NCBI GenBank assembly: GCA_013112585.1
Contig: JABFGH010000005.1
Location: 184,002 to 248,001 of the forward strand
Length of the DNA stretch: 64,000 nt
Source of the DNA: Ignavibacteriota bacterium
Lineage (GTDB): Bacteria; Bacteroidota; Ignavibacteria; Ignavibacteriales; Melioribacteraceae
Reading direction: 5' to 3'
Within the stretch, counting starts at the first letter, position 1; every line of letters begins with the position of its first letter. The notes beneath the pieces were generated by a model. That model saw only the letters and a program-made list of their open reading frames with translations, was not told the origin of the DNA and searched no databases. Made by a program: the position numbers and the translations under genes. Shown piece by piece: positions 44,392 through 53,156 of this stretch.

Positions 44392-44811
44392 TTAAAATTT
44401 GAGCTTTATCAATATCAGCTCTTTCACAAACTCAATATCTTTTTTACGCTTCATAATTAGAGTGACCGCACGGATCTTGCCGAATCTTTTTCCCTCTTTA
44501 AATTTGGTTTTCAATTCATCAGAAATTTTACTTTCCATAATTGCAGGTTCAGCTTTATCGCCAAAATAAAATGTTACCCAGAAAGCATTTTTAATTATCG
44601 AAATCCAAAAAATTGTTTTCGACTTTCTCGTAACTTTCATCAGCCAGCTTCCGCCGTCTTTGTAGAAGCGCCACTCTTCATTAAACTCCGGGTAATCGGA
44701 TTGAATAAACTGAAATAAGTTTTGCCAAATTAATTTTGATTTACCGATATGAGAGAAAATTACTTCCTCTGTTGGGAATTGGTCTTTGTTTGATAGAATT
44801 ATTTCATCCAT
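44392..44811 (-). CDS. DUF3788-family protein
   Basis: 139 residues. The pattern LIWQNLFQFIQSDYPEFNEEWRFYKDGGSWLMKVTRKSKTIFWISIIKNAFWVTFYFGDKAEPAI, then a FGKIRAVTLIMKRKKDIEFVKELILIKLKF end, fits the DUF3788 family of small cytoplasmic proteins. Their function is not known. It stands alone, divergent from a toxin-antitoxin pair. Confidence 0.7.
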   Translation of the reverse strand: MDEIILSNKDQFPTEEVIFSHIGKSKLIWQNLFQFIQSDYPEFNEEWRFYKDGGSWLMKVTRKSKTIFWISIIKNAFWVTFYFGDKAEPAIMESKISDELKTKFKEGKRFGKIRAVTLIMKRKKDIEFVKELILIKLKF

Positions 44812-44970
44812 TTACGCCTCAATAATAATTATTCTGTAAAAGTTATTTATATCTCCAAACTAGCCTGAATAAAAAACAGATTAAACCGTTCTCGATTTTT
44901 TATGTTGACTTAATATAATAAATACTTTAAAATTGTATTGCGTTTGTCACTACATAATAAAGGTATTAAT

Positions 44971-45231
44971 ATGAATAAATCAGCAACAATTCAAGCGAGA
45001 ATTGATCCAAGTGTAAAGAAAAAAGCACAAAGAATATTCAGCAAGTTAAATATTACTATGTCCGAAGCAATTTCACTTTTTCTAACTCAAGTTTCATTAA
45101 ATAAAGGAATTCCATTCGAAATTAAAATTCCGAACGAATTGACTGAAGAAACTTTACTCAAATCGGAAAATGGTGAAGAACTTCATCAAGCTAAAAACCC
45201 GAAACAACTTTTCAAGGAACTCAAGGATTGA
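44971..45231 (+). CDS. RelB/DinJ-family antitoxin
   Basis: 86 residues from ATG 44971 (AAAGG at 44959-44963). ATIQARIDPSVKKKAQRIFSKLNITMSEAISLFLTQVSLNKGIPFEIKIPN is the ribbon-helix-helix DNA-binding part of the RelB/DinJ family; the C-terminus is the toxin-binding tail. Its stop TGA at 45229-45231 overlaps the TTG start of the toxin. Such antitoxins neutralise their toxin and repress the shared promoter. Confidence 0.88.
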   Translation: MNKSATIQARIDPSVKKKAQRIFSKLNITMSEAISLFLTQVSLNKGIPFEIKIPNELTEETLLKSENGEELHQAKNPKQLFKELKD

Positions 45232-45494
45232 ATTTAATTTATACATCTCAATTCAAAAAAGATTTTAAAAAAATTTCGAAACAAGGGAAAGAATTAGCAA
45301 AACTCGAATTAATTATTTCAACACTTCTGAATAATAAACCGCTGCCGAGAAAGTATCAGGATCATTCATTAACCGGTAAATGGAAAAATCATAGAGATTG
45401 CCACATTGAACCTGATTGGCTTTTGATTTATAGATATACATCAGATTCATTGATTTTAGAAAGAACCGGTTCACATTCAGATTTATTTAAATAA
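45228..45494 (+). CDS. YafQ-family mRNA interferase toxin
   Basis: 88 residues. YTSQFKKDFKKISKQGKELAKLELIISTLL ... LPRKYQDHSLTGKWKNHRDCHIEPDWLLIYRYTSDSLILERTGSHSDLF matches YafQ, including the catalytic-region histidines (DHSL, HRDCHIEPDW, TGSHSDLF). It would cleave mRNA on the ribosome when free. The start is TTG at 45228, preceded by AAGG and overlapping the antitoxin stop. The pair appears intact. Confidence 0.88.
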   Translation: MNLIYTSQFKKDFKKISKQGKELAKLELIISTLLNNKPLPRKYQDHSLTGKWKNHRDCHIEPDWLLIYRYTSDSLILERTGSHSDLFK

Positions 45495-45744
45495 AATTTC
45501 CATTTTCTGAAAAATGTACGAAATTTTAATTTTGTCATAATCCAATAAGTTTTTGGGTTGCCGTAAATTAGTTTCACAAAACAGCATATTTCTTAATGAA
45601 CATTTATACCACTTGTTTACCAACAATTTTATTTGGCGATTCTTTCCCACAGTATCTTTATTGTGGGTACTTCCGCCGCAGCAGATGAATTTTACTTACC
45701 TCTCCGCCGAAGGAGATTTAAGTAGTTTTACCGCGTTTCATAAT
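45495..45744. other. Intergenic, 250 bases, small palindromes only
   Basis: No gene is supported. CCCACAGTATCTTTATTGTG-GG (about 45647-45668) and TCTCC-GCCGAA-GGAGA (about 45702-45717) are small inverted repeats like those elsewhere between genes. Confidence 0.45.
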
Positions 45745-46038
45745 TTACTCCAAATCTTTATCTGGCAACAATTGCTTAAAATTTCTGATCGATAGAATAA
45801 AGAGTTTTTTTGATTCCAATTTGTAGATTATTCTATATTCACCTTCAAATAATTCTCGAATATCTTCTCTATTAGATTCCGGTACAATCCTTCCTCTTTA
45901 CGAATTGTTCACTAATGATTCAACTTTCTCAAAAATGTTCTCAATTAAATTTTGTGCAGCCGAGACATTGTCGTTAGAAATGTATTCATAAATTTCTTCC
46001 AACCTTTCAACAGCAAGAGGAGACCAGAATATTTTCAT
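45745..46038 (-). pseudogene. RelE/ParE-family toxin gene broken by an in-frame stop
   Basis: A minus-strand frame starts at ATG 46038: MKIFWSPLAVERLEEIYEYI SNDNVSAAQNLIENIFEKVE SLVNNS, then stop TAA at 45898-45900. It resumes in the same frame as RGRIVPESNREDIRELFEGE YRIIYKLESKKLFILSIRNF KQLLP to TAA at 45745. Both halves match a ParE/RelE toxin. One base change (for example AAA, GAA or CAA to TAA) accounts for the break. It lies 2 bases after the Phd/YefM antitoxin gene, the usual operon order. Confidence 0.82.
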
Positions 46039-46040
46039 GA

Positions 46041-46316
46041 TTATGATCTCTTAGCAAATTTCTTTCTAACATCTTTATGCGATACTGCCGTACCTTCACT
46101 TATTTGTGTCTCAGCTAATTTAATATCTTCTAAGACTTCTATTTTGTCAACCATTTGCTGATACTGTGATACATCTATCAAAATTGCAGAACTTTTACCA
46201 TTTTGAGTTATAACTAACGGTCTCTTTGTTTTCCTGACTTGGTCAAAATAAAAAGATACTTTTGAACGGAATTTAGAAAGTGGTTGTATATCTTGATCTA
46301 ATTGTATTTTGTGCAT
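46041..46316 (-). CDS. Phd/YefM-family antitoxin
   Basis: 91 residues from ATG 46316, chosen over an upstream ATG at 46355 because GGAG sits just before it on the minus strand. IQPLSKFRSKVSFYFDQVRKTKRPLVITQNGKSSAILIDVSQYQQMVDKIEVLEDI is the Phd/YefM fold that binds DNA and the toxin. The partner toxin next to it is inactivated by a stop codon, so this may be an orphan antitoxin. Confidence 0.87.
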   Translation of the reverse strand: MHKIQLDQDIQPLSKFRSKVSFYFDQVRKTKRPLVITQNGKSSAILIDVSQYQQMVDKIEVLEDIKLAETQISEGTAVSHKDVRKKFAKRS

Positions 46317-46600
46317 ATTTATCTCCAAATTTATATTGTACATATTAACGTACAATATATTGTGCTTTTAATCAAATCATAAATTCCACCATTGGTAGTA
46401 AACAACTTTCGTGAAAATCCGCAGACAAGAGTTTAATTAAACGTTTATTAAAAATTAGAACAATTTTATGAGCCTATGGCTTATTATTTTACAAGTAACT
46501 TTCAAATCTTTTACGGCCCGATTTTGATAACGGGGGCTTCCACCTCGACGGATAATTTTTAGATACCTCTTCGCTAAATTTGGATTTATAAAAGTAATAA

Positions 46601-46901
46601 TTATTTTTTGAAAAACTCCAGATACCAATTCCCGCTTCCAAAATATTTGCCTTCTTTTTTAATAAAAACACGATATTGCAAACTCACTGCTGTATTGATC
46701 TCCTTACTATAACGCATCAAAAATCCCAAAGCTCTAATTATTTCTACCGGACCAATTCCAAATAACTCCACGCCTTTTATGTATGTTACCTGTAAGAAAC
46801 ATTCGGGCTTTATCTATCATGTTTGGTTCAACAATAAATTTGAATTCTCGTTCACCCTGTTGCATTAAACTAAGTGCATCATCAATGTTTATTTTTAGCA
46901 T
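46601..46901 (-). pseudogene. Possible frameshifted gene of unknown function
   Basis: From ATG 46901 the minus strand reads MLKINIDDALSLMQQGEREF KFIVEPNMIDKARMFLTGNI HKR and then stops soon after. A +1 frame picks up as GVELFGIGPVEIIRALGFLM RYSKEINTAVSLQYRVFIKK EG and ends at TAA 46601. The two halves together would give about 100 residues. I recognise no family, so the frameshift reading is an inference. Confidence 0.35.
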
Positions 46902-46919
46902 AAAAAAATTATTCCAATA

Positions 46920-47306
46920 TTATTCACTATTGTAAAATAATTCTACAGTATATTCCCAATATTCTTTTTTTGTAATTCCTTCTGAATATTCAACATTATT
47001 CGGCTGATCGTACTTTTGCAAATATGCTTTATCTATTAACATATTAATTTCCGGCTCATTATTTTTTGAAGCTGAGACCTCAATAATTTTATTTGAATAT
47101 TTTATTTCACCAATCCCTTCTTCCAGCAAACTGTTAAACCAACTTTTTTTACTCCTTGTCCATGTGCGTGCAAATATCCGTCCATTCACATTTACCATCC
47201 AGATTTCCAAATATTTATTTCTCTTCTTTCCCCCTTTAATTCCTACTAATGTATTTTCTTCTAAATATTTATAAAAATCTTTTGGGAATTTATTTTCACA
47301 ATTCAT
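46920..47306 (-). CDS. DUF2255-like protein
   Basis: 128 residues. FPKDFYKYLEENTLVGIKGG KKRNKYLEIWMVNVNGRIFA RTWTRSKKSWFNSLLEEGIG EIKYSNKIIEVSA has the order of DUF2255 proteins (I-G, I-W-M-V, small-molecule-like pocket strands, W-x-x-x-L, G-x-I). The family has no assigned function and resembles flavin/PPOX-like split barrels in size. It is a single gene. Confidence 0.6.
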   Translation of the reverse strand: MNCENKFPKDFYKYLEENTLVGIKGGKKRNKYLEIWMVNVNGRIFARTWTRSKKSWFNSLLEEGIGEIKYSNKIIEVSASKNNEPEINMLIDKAYLQKYDQPNNVEYSEGITKKEYWEYTVELFYNSE

Positions 47307-47390
47307 TTATAAGCTAATTTATACATCCATCCAAGTCTGCAGTGCGGTTGGTTGATCAGTCGGTTAAATTGTTTTTATTTAACTTTGCAT

Positions 47391-48758
47391 TTACCAATAA
47401 TAACCAATTATTACTTCAGATTTTCCTACGGTTGAATTTATCCAATCAGTTTTACCTTGCTTAAGATTGCTGGAATAGAGAGCGGAAATAAACACATTGC
47501 TGAATATAAATCGACTAATTTTGATGCCTATTCCAAGTCTAAATTCATCATAGTCTATTTCAGCATTATTTATTTCATTAAAAAGTACTTCTTTATAAAA
47601 GTTATCTTGGGAGTTTTTTATAGCCAATGACAAGGATTTATTTGTGAATACACGCCCATAAGATATTCTTATAAAGGGATGAAAAATTGTACGATTATCG
47701 AACGTTTTTTGAACGTAAAAATTGTAAGTTTTACCAGTAATATTTAAGTCTGAGTACCCATAAACATCTTTACTGTAAGATCCGATACCAGTTACAGCAA
47801 AAACTCCAATATATTTATAATAGTTTTTGAAGTATCCCAATGTTAACCCAACATCAAAGCCCTTTAAAATTTGATAGGAAAATGAAAGAGAAATACCTGC
47901 ACCGTCATTAGAAGGCAGTTTATAAAATAATTTTTTGTTCCGTAGTGAAAAGTCATCTCCCGCATATATAACACTAAAAGGTATAACCGCTTCTGATGAA
48001 TGGATGAGATTAGGATTTATACTTAATGTAAAGTCCGGGTCAAAAAATAATTCTTCTGCTGAACAAAGAAGCATGTTCTCAGCCTTTTTTTGTTCTTCTA
48101 ATTTTTTCTTTAAATGTGAATATCTTTCTTTAATAAATTGCGTGGAGTCGGGTAAAAAATTGATTAAAGAATCTAATCTATTTTCAATAAATACTGATTC
48201 GTCTAGGTCACCGCAGTCAATTGAGGTTTCAAGGTTCGATAATTCATTTGAGAATTTTTCACTTACTTGAATAAAATTATCAAGGTAAAGAGTTTTTTCT
48301 TCAAAGTTAAGAAAGAAAGTAATATTTATAAATTTTGCAGCATCACAATAGTAACCTGAGTTAAATGAATTTAAAAATTTATTGAAAGCTGCTTTAGCAT
48401 TTTGGCCAACTAGTTTATTTTCATAAGCCTTATTATTTAGAATGAAGACGGAATATGTACTCTTGATTTCATCTTCCGGTTTATTACAAATATTTTTAAC
48501 TCTACTTACTAATGTTAAATATTTTTGTTTAAGTTTTTTATATTCTTTGCCGCCATCAAAAATATTCGAATTCTTTTGAAAGCTATCGTGTAAATCTAAT
48601 TTACTAAAATGAGCAACAACTTTTTCGAGGTCACCTTTTAATAAAATACTATTAAGCTTTTCTATTTCATTTACAAAAAATCCACCGTTTTGCCCAATAG
48701 CAATTTCGTTTGCCGCAAACATTAAAAAAAATGATAGAAGGGTTATTTTATATATCAT
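47391..48758 (-). CDS. Hypothetical outer-membrane-type protein, 455 residues
   Basis: A signal peptide (MIYKITLLSFFLMFAANEIAIG) is followed by a helical, coiled-coil region (about 30-225, for example LSNLETSIDCGDLDESVFIE and YSHLKKKLEEQKKAENML). The C-terminal half (about 235-455) has alternating strands rich in aromatic residues (GFDVGLTLGYFKNYYKYIG, FHPFIRISYGRVF, FIFSNVFISALYSSNL) and ends in YYW, as expected of an outer-membrane beta-barrel. Function unknown. Confidence 0.6.
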   Translation of the reverse strand: MIYKITLLSFFLMFAANEIAIGQNGGFFVNEIEKLNSILLKGDLEKVVAHFSKLDLHDSFQKNSNIFDGGKEYKKLKQKYLTLVSRVKNICNKPEDEIKSTYSVFILNNKAYENKLVGQNAKAAFNKFLNSFNSGYYCDAAKFINITFFLNFEEKTLYLDNFIQVSEKFSNELSNLETSIDCGDLDESVFIENRLDSLINFLPDSTQFIKERYSHLKKKLEEQKKAENMLLCSAEELFFDPDFTLSINPNLIHSSEAVIPFSVIYAGDDFSLRNKKLFYKLPSNDGAGISLSFSYQILKGFDVGLTLGYFKNYYKYIGVFAVTGIGSYSKDVYGYSDLNITGKTYNFYVQKTFDNRTIFHPFIRISYGRVFTNKSLSLAIKNSQDNFYKEVLFNEINNAEIDYDEFRLGIGIKISRFIFSNVFISALYSSNLKQGKTDWINSTVGKSEVIIGYYW

Positions 48759-49150
48759 AAATATCCTATGTAAAGCATGTTACAAACCAATATTACATAT
48801 TCATAAACTGCAGATTTAGTAAAAATTTTATTATGCTATAATGCTTAATTTTCAAGATAGCAACGCTAAAAATCTAAAATCTATTTTTATTTAATTATTT
48901 ATAAATTTATCAATTAACATTAATGCAAGATAACAAGTTGTAAAACTTTGCAGATAGCAGTCTGTTGCGTTCTTCTTGAAATACTTATTTAATCCAATCT
49001 TGATGCGCCTAAGCATATACCCAATACCTTAGTTCTTAATAACCGTTAATTAAAAATATGGTATTGTCCGGTTATTATCAAATTATTTATTTAGTTTATA
49101 TTTACTCAGTTTTTTTGCAAATTCACCCCTTAAATTTTTAGGGAATATTT
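48759..49150. other. Intergenic, 392 bases, no feature recognised
   Basis: The divergent gap between the outer-membrane-type gene and nrnA. It is AT-rich, with no open frame, tRNA or convincing hairpin. Promoters for both genes are expected here, but none is clear by eye. Confidence 0.5.
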
Positions 49151-50131
49151 ATGCTGGACTTTAGTAAGCTAAAAGAAATAATTGAAACGAATGAGAGATT
49201 TATAATTACCTCGCATGTAAACCCGGACGCGGATGCAATAGGCTCAGAACTTGCCTTGCACATGCTGCTGAAAAAACTTGGTAAAACGTCATACATAATT
49301 AATCATTCCGCAACACCTTACAATTTGGAATTCCTTGATAAAGAAAATGCTGTGCAGAAATATGATCCGGCGAAGCATGATAAATTGATTGAGGAATCAG
49401 ATGTTGTATTTTTCCTAGATATCAATCAGCTTTACCGTGTAGTAAGCCTGAAAGAAGTTCTCGGTAAATTTGATAAAATAAAAGTCTGCATCGATCATCA
49501 TCAAGACCCGGATGAATTTGCCGATTATTATTTTACCGATATTTCGGCAACATCCACCGGTGAAATTATTTATGAATTTATTAAAGAAACAAAAATTGTA
49601 GAGCTTGATCTTGATATTGCTAATTCTATTTATGCTGCAATAATGACAGACACAGGCTCGTTCCGTTATGAGCGCACTACTTCCAAAACCCATTTAATTA
49701 TTGCTGATCTACTCAATTACGGAGTAAACCCCAATTACATTTATGATAGAATACACGATCAAAGTAAAATGAGCAAATTAAAACTTTTGGGCGAAGCGCT
49801 GAATACTATTACGCTGAACAGCTCAAAGGATATTTGCTATATGACGATTACACAGCAAGCATTAAAACGTTCCGGCGCTTTAGAGTCCGATGTGGATGGA
49901 TTTGTTAGTTTTTGTATGTCGATTGAAAATGTTAAAATTGGTATGCTCTTCTTCGAACTTAAGAACGGAATTAAAATAAGCTTTCGTTCAAAAGGGAAAA
50001 TACCGGTGAACAAACTTGCAAAAGAGTTTAGCGGCGGGGGACATACAAATGCTGCCGGTACAAGATTATTTGATGTTCAGTTAGATGATTATATTGATAA
50101 GGTTGTTACTGCTGCGAAAAAATATTTGTGA
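49151..50131 (+). CDS. nrnA: DHH-family oligoribonuclease / pAp phosphatase
   Basis: 326 residues. The DHH domain has HVNPDADAIGSELALHMLL, FFLDIN, IDHHQDPDEFADYYFTDISATSTGEIIYEFI and MTDTGSFRYERTTSKTH, which carry the metal ligands. The DHHA1 domain has SFRSKGKIPVNKLAKEFSGGGHTNAAGTRL. Such enzymes degrade short RNAs and remove the 3' phosphate of pAp. It is a single gene, followed by an intergenic repeat block. Confidence 0.92.
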   Translation: MLDFSKLKEIIETNERFIITSHVNPDADAIGSELALHMLLKKLGKTSYIINHSATPYNLEFLDKENAVQKYDPAKHDKLIEESDVVFFLDINQLYRVVSLKEVLGKFDKIKVCIDHHQDPDEFADYYFTDISATSTGEIIYEFIKETKIVELDLDIANSIYAAIMTDTGSFRYERTTSKTHLIIADLLNYGVNPNYIYDRIHDQSKMSKLKLLGEALNTITLNSSKDICYMTITQQALKRSGALESDVDGFVSFCMSIENVKIGMLFFELKNGIKISFRSKGKIPVNKLAKEFSGGGHTNAAGTRLFDVQLDDYIDKVVTAAKKYL

Positions 50132-50404
50132 AAGAAGAATAGCTTAATTGTTTAATTGTTTAATTGTTTAATTGTTTAATTGCCAAATTGTCATTTGTGC
50201 TTTGCCGAAAGTATTTTCATTGCAGAATAACAATTAGTTGTGTATCGAAATAAATTTCGATTTACAATTGTTACCCGAAAATCATTTCGGGAGTAAAATG
50301 TTTTATTTTCGATTACCGCCTGCCTGCCGTTAGGCAGGATTAACGATTGTTGCTGATTTGATCAACACGTAAGTATAAAAATTTATAAAGATAACGAGGT
50401 AAAT
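50132..50404. repeat. Intergenic repeat block (TTTCG element, AATTGTTT tandem, CCTGCC palindrome)
   Basis: Three repeat types lie side by side. An AATTGTTT-like 9-base tandem is at about 50143-50181. A TTTCG palindromic element is at 50243-50293. A CCGCCTGCCTGCC-GTTA-GGCAGG palindrome is at about 50316-50338, followed by ATTAACGATT. The last two occur in the same order at 35319-35415, so they form a composite unit. Confidence 0.65.
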
Positions 50405-51901
50405 ATGTTATTCAATTTAACTTTTAAAAGTGCGCCGGAGCTTCCAAAGTTTTTAAGTAAAGCTCTTTTAGTAAAATTTGTTATTGATGAAAAAGGGCTG
50501 GGCGAAAATATTAAATCAATTGAAGAGCAATTAACGTTAACCTTTAATCCTTTGCAGAAAAATGAATTTGTTAAAGGTGAGGAGAGCGAAATACGATTTG
50601 CCAACACTGAAAGCCGACCTGATCTTGTGATATTGAAAAAAATAAAGATCGATAAAAAATTAAGTGCTGATTTTTTTAGAGATTATTTGGCGGGTGTTGT
50701 TAAAGGAATGAAGTCATCCGGATTTAAATACTTCCATATTGTGCTGCCTGATTATGATAAATTTAAGGAGTACTTTGATAGTGAGGAATATTTTGTTCAA
50801 ACTTTTATTGAAGGAGTTTATCTCGGCAATTATACTTTTGATAAATATAAATCTGATAAAAAGGATGCTGCGGCACTTACGGTCAAACTGCATTCAAAAA
50901 ATAGAACAATGGTAAGAAGTGTAATTGAAAAGACAAATCATTTAATGCAATCGGTGCTTTTCTCACGCGATTTAGTAAATGAACCGGCAAATGAATTAAC
51001 CCCATTGGAATTAGCCGAACGAACAAAAACTGAATTAAGTGATGCGGGTGTGAAAGTTGTTGTTTGGAGAAAGAAGGATTTAGTTAAAAATAACATGCAC
51101 GCCATTTTAGCCGTCGGTCGTGCAAGCAGTGAAGAACCTTGCCTGATCAAGCTTCATTACAAACCGAAAGGAAAAGCGAATAAGAAAATTGCTTTAGTCG
51201 GCAAGGGTGTTACTTATGATTCGGGCGGACTATCAATTAAACCGAGCGACAGTATGTTCGATATGAAAATTGATATGACCGGAGCCGCAACTGTGATTGG
51301 TATTGTTAAAGCTGCCGCCGAGGCAAAACTGCCTGTCGAGATTTTAGGGTTTGTTCCCGCAGTTGAAAATTCAATTGCAGGTAATGCTTATAAACCGGGT
51401 GATATTATTTTAACTTATTCCGGTAAAACTATTGAGGTATTGAACACAGACGCCGAAGGAAGAATTATAATGGCTGACGCACTAAAGTTAGCGAGCGAAG
51501 TAGAGCCGGATGAAATTTTTGATTTTGCAACTTTAACAGGCGCATGCGTTGTTGCTTTGGGAATGTACACTGCGGGAGTGTTTACAAAATCAGAAGATAT
51601 TTCAGGCAAACTTTATTTATCAGGATTAAAAACATTTGAACGAGTTTGGGCACTGCCGATGTGGGATGAATATAACAAAGAATTAAAAACTAACATTGCC
51701 GATGTTAAAAACTTGGGTTCAAGATGGGGTGGGGCAATAACCGCTGCTAAGTTTTTAGAAAATTTTGTTGATGAAAAAATTACATGGACTCACATAGATA
51801 TTGCAGGTCCCTCATGCAAAAATGATTTAACAAGTTACACGAAGGATTTTCATACAGCTTTTGGTATAAGGTTGATGTATGATTATTTGTCTAAAACGTG
51901 A
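50405..51901 (+). CDS. pepA: Leucyl aminopeptidase (M17)
   Basis: 498 residues. The N-terminal domain (to about 165) is variable. The catalytic domain has RDLVNEPANELTPLELAERT, IALVGKGVTYDSGGLSIKPSDSMFDMKIDMTGAATVIG (metal-binding Lys and Asp), NTDAEGRIIMADAL (signature with catalytic Arg) and SRWGGAITAAKFLENFV. It removes N-terminal residues with two metal ions and forms hexamers in the family. GAGGTAA at 50396-50402 is a weak ribosome binding site. Confidence 0.94.
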   Translation: MLFNLTFKSAPELPKFLSKALLVKFVIDEKGLGENIKSIEEQLTLTFNPLQKNEFVKGEESEIRFANTESRPDLVILKKIKIDKKLSADFFRDYLAGVVKGMKSSGFKYFHIVLPDYDKFKEYFDSEEYFVQTFIEGVYLGNYTFDKYKSDKKDAAALTVKLHSKNRTMVRSVIEKTNHLMQSVLFSRDLVNEPANELTPLELAERTKTELSDAGVKVVVWRKKDLVKNNMHAILAVGRASSEEPCLIKLHYKPKGKANKKIALVGKGVTYDSGGLSIKPSDSMFDMKIDMTGAATVIGIVKAAAEAKLPVEILGFVPAVENSIAGNAYKPGDIILTYSGKTIEVLNTDAEGRIIMADALKLASEVEPDEIFDFATLTGACVVALGMYTAGVFTKSEDISGKLYLSGLKTFERVWALPMWDEYNKELKTNIADVKNLGSRWGGAITAAKFLENFVDEKITWTHIDIAGPSCKNDLTSYTKDFHTAFGIRLMYDYLSKT

Positions 51902-51989
51902 ATATTAGAGTAATGTGGATTGCTTGTTTTGGAGGAATAACGAAGTGGCAATCTGTGATTTAACGGTTGTAAGTTCTTTAGGTAAAAGC

Positions 51990-52459
51990 GGGTAAGTAGT
52001 TCAACCACTCTGTGGTTGGGGGCTCACGCTTCCGTCCTTGTCCCCGTGATGAATCACGGGGTTAATGAAATTTCACCTATTCGATGGTTGGTATCTCATC
52101 TCCATTGTTCATCCCGCAATAAATCACATAGCTATTTTTGGTTCAACCACTCCGTGGTTGCTCGACTCTAATAACTCCAATACTATAAACATTAAACCGC
52201 TAGGCGCTTAATAATAGGGGATGAATCCCGTATAAATAAATTTGGCTAACAACTCTATATATTTTCAATAGGGCAATTTTATGTTTTAAGATGGCGTTAG
52301 CCATCCAATGTTTGTAGCAAAGTAGAACGTGAAGAAGCCCAACAGCGTAGCTGTTGAACTGTTTTGAAGATTTACAAAATCAATAGCTTCAACCACTCTG
52401 TGGTTGGGGGTTCACGCTTCAGTCCCTGTCCCCGTGATGAATCATGGGGTTAATGAAAT
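51990..52459. repeat. Short-palindrome array between pepA and lolD
   Basis: About 470 bases without a gene, built of different perfect palindromes: CAACCACTCTGTGGTTG (about 52003 and 52391), CCCCGTGATGAATCACGGGG (about 52043, and a variant at 52430), AACCACTCCGTGGTT (about 52145), GATGGC-GTTA-GCCATC (about 52291), CAACAGCGTAGCTGTTG (about 52340) and GGGGATGAATCCCG (about 52217). The first two recur as a block of about 72 bases at both ends of the array. Confidence 0.7.
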
Positions 52460-53134
52460 TTATTTATTGAATATCTGCCCGTCCTTCATTTCGAGAACAA
52501 AATCACCGAGAGCAACCAGCTCTTTGTTATGAGTAACTATCAAGAATGTCAGATCAAATTTTTTCTGCAGATCAATAAATAATTCATGGATCATATTGCT
52601 GTTTACGGAATCTAAATTTCCTGTTGGTTCATCGGCAAAAATTATATCGGGATTATTAGCAAGTGCTCTAGCAACCGCAACCCTCTGCTGCTCACCTCCG
52701 GAAAGTTCAGCCGGTTTGTGTTCCATTCTATCAGCAAGTCCAACAGCCTCAAGAAGTTCCTTACTTTTTTCACTTGCCATGCTTAATGATAATCCGTTAA
52801 TCATTTTTGCGATTGCAACATTTTCTAATGCGGTAAATTCAGGCAGCAGATGATGAAACTGAAATATGAAACCAATGTTTTGATTTCTAAACTTCGATAG
52901 TTTTTCATCATTAAGTTGGAAAATATTTGTATCCTTTATAAAAACATTTCCTGTATCGGGTTTATCAAGTCCGCTTAAAATATGCAGCAGCGTGCTTTTT
53001 CCCGCACCTGAAGCGCCGACAATCATCGTAATTTTTTTTGCTTCAATCGTTAAACTTACATCTTTTAAAATATGCAGTGTATCGGCTTTATTTTTTTTGA
53101 AAGACTTACTAATATTTTCAGCTTTTAGAATCAT
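52460..53134 (-). CDS. lolD: Lipoprotein-releasing ABC transporter ATPase (LolD-type)
   Basis: 224 residues. Walker A is GASGAGKST, the Q-loop is in FQFHHLLPEFTALENV, the signature is LSGGEQQRVAVARAL, Walker B is IIFADEPTGNLDS, and the H-loop is in TFLIVTHNKEL. This is the LolD/MacB class of ATPases. It energises release of outer-membrane lipoproteins by the permeases encoded immediately upstream on the minus strand. It is the last gene of a three-gene operon. Confidence 0.9.
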   Translation of the reverse strand: MILKAENISKSFKKNKADTLHILKDVSLTIEAKKITMIVGASGAGKSTLLHILSGLDKPDTGNVFIKDTNIFQLNDEKLSKFRNQNIGFIFQFHHLLPEFTALENVAIAKMINGLSLSMASEKSKELLEAVGLADRMEHKPAELSGGEQQRVAVARALANNPDIIFADEPTGNLDSVNSNMIHELFIDLQKKFDLTFLIVTHNKELVALGDFVLEMKDGQIFNK

Positions 53135-53156
53135 AATATTTATTTGTAATTAAAAA

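Noticed and set aside
45553..45795. Plus-strand open frame of 80 codons
   Set aside because: It overlaps small palindromes and the antisense of the broken toxin gene; composition is not coding-like.
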